Of a stretch of DNA of 64,000 nt, positions 60,339 through 64,000 are shown one piece after another; positions within the stretch are counted from its first letter, which is position 1, and each line of letters begins with the position of its first letter. Source of the stretch: Bicyclus anynana (taxonomy: Eukaryota; Arthropoda; Insecta; Lepidoptera; Nymphalidae); the NCBI RefSeq assembly GCF_947172395.1, contig NC_069083.1, positions 1,706,501-1,770,500 on the forward strand, read 5' to 3'. The position numbers and the translations under genes were made by a program. Under the pieces are notes generated by a model. The model was not told the DNA's origin. It worked only from the letters and a program-made list of their open reading frames with translations, and searched no databases.

Positions 60339-62567
60339 TCACTCGATGATGGGCGGCGGTGAAACGTGCCTGGTGGACGGCGTGGTCGTGGGCGCGGTGG
60401 GGCTCTTCTGGTCGGATTGCGGAGGCGTGGGCGGGTAGATGTGGTCAGAGGTCTGCGAGGCATCCTGGGACTCCTGCGTCTGTTCCAGCAATAGCTGGTA
60501 CACTTGGTCCTGGAGAGAATGGGATATGTTACAATACAATGTGTTACGTTTACTACTAATTAAGAGCAGTGATAGCCCAGTGGATATGACCTCTGCCTCC
60601 GATTCCGGAAGGAGTGGGTTCGAATCCGGTCCGGGGCATGCACTTCCAACTTTTCAGTTGTGTGCATTTTAAGAAATTAAATATCACGTGTCTCAAACGG
60701 TGAAGGAAAACATCGTGAGGAAACCTGCATAAAAGAGAATTTTCTCAATTCTCTGCGTGTGTGAAGTCTGCCAATCCGCATTGGGCCAGCGTGGTGGACT
60801 AAGGTCTAACCACTTTCATTCTTAGAGGAGACTAGAAGCAGCTCAGCAGTGAGCCGAATATGTGTTGATAACGACTAGTATAACGACGATGTATAGTAGC
60901 TTATGTGTTAATCCAGAGTAAAATCTATTTCCATTCCAAATTTCAGCCAAAACGCTTCAGTATAGCCGCAGCGCAAAGGAAGAACAAATAAAAACACTTG
61001 CACACAAACTTTCGGTTTAAGTGTGATTGTAGTCCACGTTTTATAAAAATTAATAAATTATTATTATTAACTTGTCATTGAATAAAAAAACCGAGTTTAT
61101 AGGGCAAGGCTGTAGGGCGAGGCTGTAGGGCGAGGCCGAAGGGTACGGCAGGGTACTCACGAACATGTCGAGCGACACGTTGTGCGCCTGTATGCAGTGG
61201 CTCTCGTCCACGTTGAGGTCGGGGCAGATGAGGCGCAGGCCGGCGCCGCAGTGCACGTGCTCGTCGCCGCCGCGCAGCGCACGCACGCCGCCCGCCGCGC
61301 GCAGCACGCCCGCGAAGGGCGCCAGCCACGCGTGCGCCGGCCGCAGCGCCTGCCAGCTGTAGCCCGACGCGCGCAGCGCCAGCTCCTTGCCGAAGGAGTG
61401 CGCCATGGCGGCGGCGGCCACGGCGCTGGCCGGGAAGCGGTTCACGTCCACGTGCAGCACGGCCAGGTCCACGAGCTGGCCGCACTCCGCGAACTCCAGC
61501 GACGAGTACTGCGGGAACACGAACGTGTAGCCGCGCAGCGCGTTCGCGCCCACGTCGCTCTCGCCCAGCAGCCGCCGCTTCGCGCTCCGACCTGCGCCGG
61601 GGGAACATTGGGACGTTTGTATATTGGTCCACACTAATGGAAATATGTTTGCGTTTGTTTCTGCAGTGGATTTGATGCATTCCCCGAAGTTCACCTTGGA
61701 ACATTATAATAGATAAAATGGCTCTAATCTAAAATAACTTTACAAAAAGGAAAGATTTGTATTGTTTTACATGTTACATTTTAAATTTTGTAACAAATAA
61801 CTATAGCACACATTTCAAAAATTCTTACACCATTATCATAAGGGCTACAGTTTATCTCCGTATTTCCTCAGGAATGTGAACTACGCGGGTGGAACCGCAA
61901 GGTTCTAGTAGTCTACGTATATAAAACTGAAAGGTTGAGATATCGGAATCCACTTATCATACAAAGATGAAATTTGGCCGGGAGGTTATTCATAGTTAGT
62001 AGAGCTTAGATCGAATTTTGCGTCAAGGTCAGATTAAGGAGGTCTAAAGGATTTGCAAGTTCAAGGAAAATAGGTAGATATTAGAAATCGTTATAAACAG
62101 TCGCGAAGCTGAAGTGGCAATGAGCAGGGCACATAGTTCGAGGAGCCGATGAACGTTGGGGTCCCAAAGTGCTGGAATGGCGACCCCGCCCCGCACTACA
62201 AAGCGCAGTGTTGGTCGACCCCCACCAGGTGGACTGACGACATCAAGCGAGTCGCAGGGATTTGCTGGATGCAGGCGGCACAGGATCGTGAAGCTTGGAA
62301 GTCCCTACAAAACAATGTCTTGCAGTGGACGTCCATCGGCTGATATGATGATAAACAGTATACCTTCGCTCGCCAGCTGCATGTAGATGTTGAGCCAGCT
62401 GTTGATGGTGATGGGCGTGATGCTCCACGACAGCAGCTTCAGGATCAGCAGCTCCTCCAGCAGGATCTCCTCCGCGGTGCAGGCGCCGTCCGTCACGTAC
62501 GCGAACTCGCTCAACTTCGGCGGGTACACCTCCTCCGTCTTGGCCGCGATGAACAGGCATGTTATAC
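60339..62567 (-). CDS. Cyclin E, C-terminal part (3 exons, 5'-incomplete)
   Basis: Cyclin E activates Cdk2 to drive S-phase entry. Minus-strand exons: 62364-62567, 61161-61591 and 60339-60509, with consistent phases (1, 0) and stop TGA. The first visible exon encodes ITCLFIAAKTEEVYPPKLSE, FAYVTDGACTAEEI and SWSITPITINSWLNIYMQLA, the end of the first and start of the second cyclin box, diagnostic for cyclin E. The second encodes YTFVFPQYSSLEFAECGQLV and GLRLICPDLNVDESHCIQAH. The last encodes DQVYQLLLEQTQES and a proline-rich tail with TPPQS. The N-terminus and the rest of cyclin box 1 (with MRAILLDW-type sequence) must lie right of position 64000. The third cyclin E-typical feature, a C-terminal degron, is listed separately. 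Confidence 0.95.
60414..60428 (-). promoter_or_regulatory. Cyclin E phosphodegron (TPPQS)
   Basis: The last exon reads YPPTPPQSDQKSP. In other animals T-P-P-x-S in this position is the Fbw7/Archipelago-SCF recognition motif when phosphorylated. The key Thr and the +4 Ser are both present. Confidence 0.8.
60569..60890 (+). mobile_element. SINE family B in cyclin E intron
   Basis: It carries the 'gatagcccagtggatatgac' head, B box GGTTCGAATCC and body to 'gtgagccgaatatgtgttga'. It is antisense to cyclin E. Confidence 0.85.
62102..62350 (+). mobile_element. RTE LINE 3' end inserted next to a cyclin E splice donor
   Basis: It shows RWTDDIKRVAG and WMQAAQDREAWKSLQ in frame, then the end 'ggacgtccatcggctgatat'. 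It is flanked by ATAAACAGT at 62093-62101 and 62351-62359, a perfect 9-bp duplication. The right duplication covers intron positions +5 to +13 of the cyclin E donor. Confidence 0.85.
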
Positions 62568-62689
62568 CTGGAATACACGAGTAAGTCAGTAAAAACCACT
62601 GGCGCTTATTGAGAGCAATAAGTTCAAAGTTTTTATTAAACGTAAGCTTATAGAAAAGTCATATTATAGTGTCAATGATTACGTAAATG

Positions 62690-62955
62690 ACAAAATTGCT
62701 TGGAAATGAAATGTATTACATGACAGGCTACTTATATACCTATTGTTAAATGGTGATAAACTAAAAAAGGATAATCCTGGCTGAGTTTGTTGTGGGCTCT
62801 TCTCGGACCAAGGCGCCCTCGTAACTTTAATTTTAAGTTTTCGAATAATTATTATCACCATTATCTTAAGTTTAATATTATTACCTGACGTTTCGAAAGA
62901 GCTTGTAAACTAAGCCTATTTGAAATAAATGAATTTTGACTTTTGACTTTAACTT
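62690..62955 (+). mobile_element. LINE 3' end, cyclin E intron
   Basis: 'gcttggaaatgaaatgtatt', 'ggctgagtttgttgtgggct' and the terminus 'gcttgtaaactaagcctatt' match the family seen at 3370 and 30950. Confidence 0.65.
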
Positions 62956-63585
62956 TAAACTAACTATACTACAGCCTTTCTTGATAAATACTTGTAGCTA
63001 CCTGCCTACATACATGCCAAGCAATTTTACCAGCAAACAAATTAAAAATGAAGGTATAAATCACAAGTCATTTCACACCTAATTATAATTATAATTAACT
63101 TGTTCTTATATTAATCAAAATAAATTTGATTAATAAGCTTAGAACGATTAGATATGGTTAATAAATTTTATGTAACATTATATAAACAAACCATACATAA
63201 TTTCAAATAAATAAATTATGAAATGACATGCATTTTCTACCTTAATTTCTATTTTCTTTGTTGGTAAACAGTATTCATCAAGAAAGGCTGTAGTATAGAC
63301 TCATGAATGACTGACAGACAGACAGACAGACTTTCGATAATCTGTTTGAGTTCGGATTAATCGGATTAGTGCTAAAACAGATGTACACCTGCATCGTACA
63401 GACAAGCTTTTGACAGAAGGGTGGTTTGTAAAATGATGATTTGATGCTAGACCATGCTTGGACAAGGCACTGATTCGAACCATTATATACATACATTTTT
63501 TATGAAGTAATTTATATCACACTGAGCACGAACCGCGCTGAATTTGAGCTTGTTCGACGCTCGCTGACTCCACGGTGGCGACTCG
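62956..63585. other. Cyclin E intron, nothing recognised
   Basis: AT-rich sequence with a (CAGA)n run near 63312; no exon of cyclin E could be recognised. Confidence 0.4.
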
Positions 63586-63939
63586 TTTTTTTTATTATTA
63601 TTTACAAGTTAGCCCTTGACTACAATCTCACCTGATGGTAAGCGATGATGCAGTCTAAGATGGAAGCGGGCTAACTTGTTAAGAGGAGGTTGAAAAACCA
63701 CACCCCTTTTGGTTTTTACACGGCATCGTACCGGGACGCTAAATCGCTTGGCGGTACGACTTTGCCGTTAGGGTGGTAACTAGCCACGGCCGAAGCATTT
63801 TAGCAGGAATTTTATTTATTATTTATTTATTATTTATAAATAAATAATAAATAAAATCTCAATCTGCCCAGCTGGGGATCGAACCCAGGACCTCCGTTTT
63901 GTAAATCCACCGCGCATACCACTGCACCACGGAGGCCGT
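63586..63939 (-). mobile_element. SINE family A, reverse, with an inserted palindrome
   Basis: Head, B-box complement GGGGATCGAACCC and tail are intact. In the middle about 50 bp is replaced by an AT palindrome (63809-63857) with 21-bp arms. Confidence 0.85.
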
Positions 63940-64000
63940 GCTTGTGGCATGAACGCTCTTCCGTGGCGCGTCGAGTAATAAGAACTACTCATTTTTATTC

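Noticed and set aside
61050..61704. Two overlapping minus-strand frames of over 200 codons
   Set aside because: One contains cyclin E exon 61161-61591 extended into intron; the other is its frame shadow. Only the exon part is annotated.

Overview
The window looks like nuclear DNA of a moth or butterfly (Lepidoptera). Genes are split into many short exons with GT-AG introns, coding exons are GC-rich in an AT-rich background, and introns and spacers are packed with tRNA-derived SINEs, RTE- and Jockey-type LINE pieces and short inverted-repeat elements of the kinds common in lepidopteran genomes. No bacterial, CRISPR or viral features were found. The order assignment is inference from repeat types and gene structure; the species was not identified.

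Four conserved cell-division genes were reconstructed exon by exon with consistent splice phases. (1) Gamma-tubulin, + strand, 2254-9116, 9 exons, about 453 residues. (2) Alpha-endosulfine, - strand, 20688-16422, 3 coding exons, 114 residues. (3) SMC6, + strand, 22088-47269, 18 exons, about 1032 residues. (4) The C-terminal part of cyclin E, - strand, 62567-60339, 3 exons; its N-terminal exons lie beyond the right edge. Gamma-tubulin and endosulfine converge across about 7 kb, endosulfine and SMC6 diverge from a shared 1.4 kb region, and SMC6 and cyclin E converge across about 13 kb of repeats. All four belong to cell-cycle or chromosome biology (spindle nucleation, mitotic entry through PP2A-B55, SMC5/6 DNA repair, G1/S control), but nothing shows they are co-regulated.

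The most unusual feature is inside gamma-tubulin. Exon 6, with both of its splice sites, is repeated 10 times in a 148-bp head-to-tail array separated by 27-nt pseudo-introns. Exon 8 is followed by partial, diverged tandem copies that repeat its splice donor. Only one exon 6 copy and the first exon 8 donor keep the reading frame.

The SMC6 introns hold a near-intact RTE LINE (32348-36882) inserted in an older inverted-repeat element, with a 12-bp target duplication. They also hold several copies of an inverted-repeat element family with 8-bp target duplications. Several insertions in SMC6 and cyclin E lie within 13 to 35 nt of a splice site. The 47-60 kb spacer holds hAT-like elements with exact 8-bp duplications, SINEs and minisatellites.
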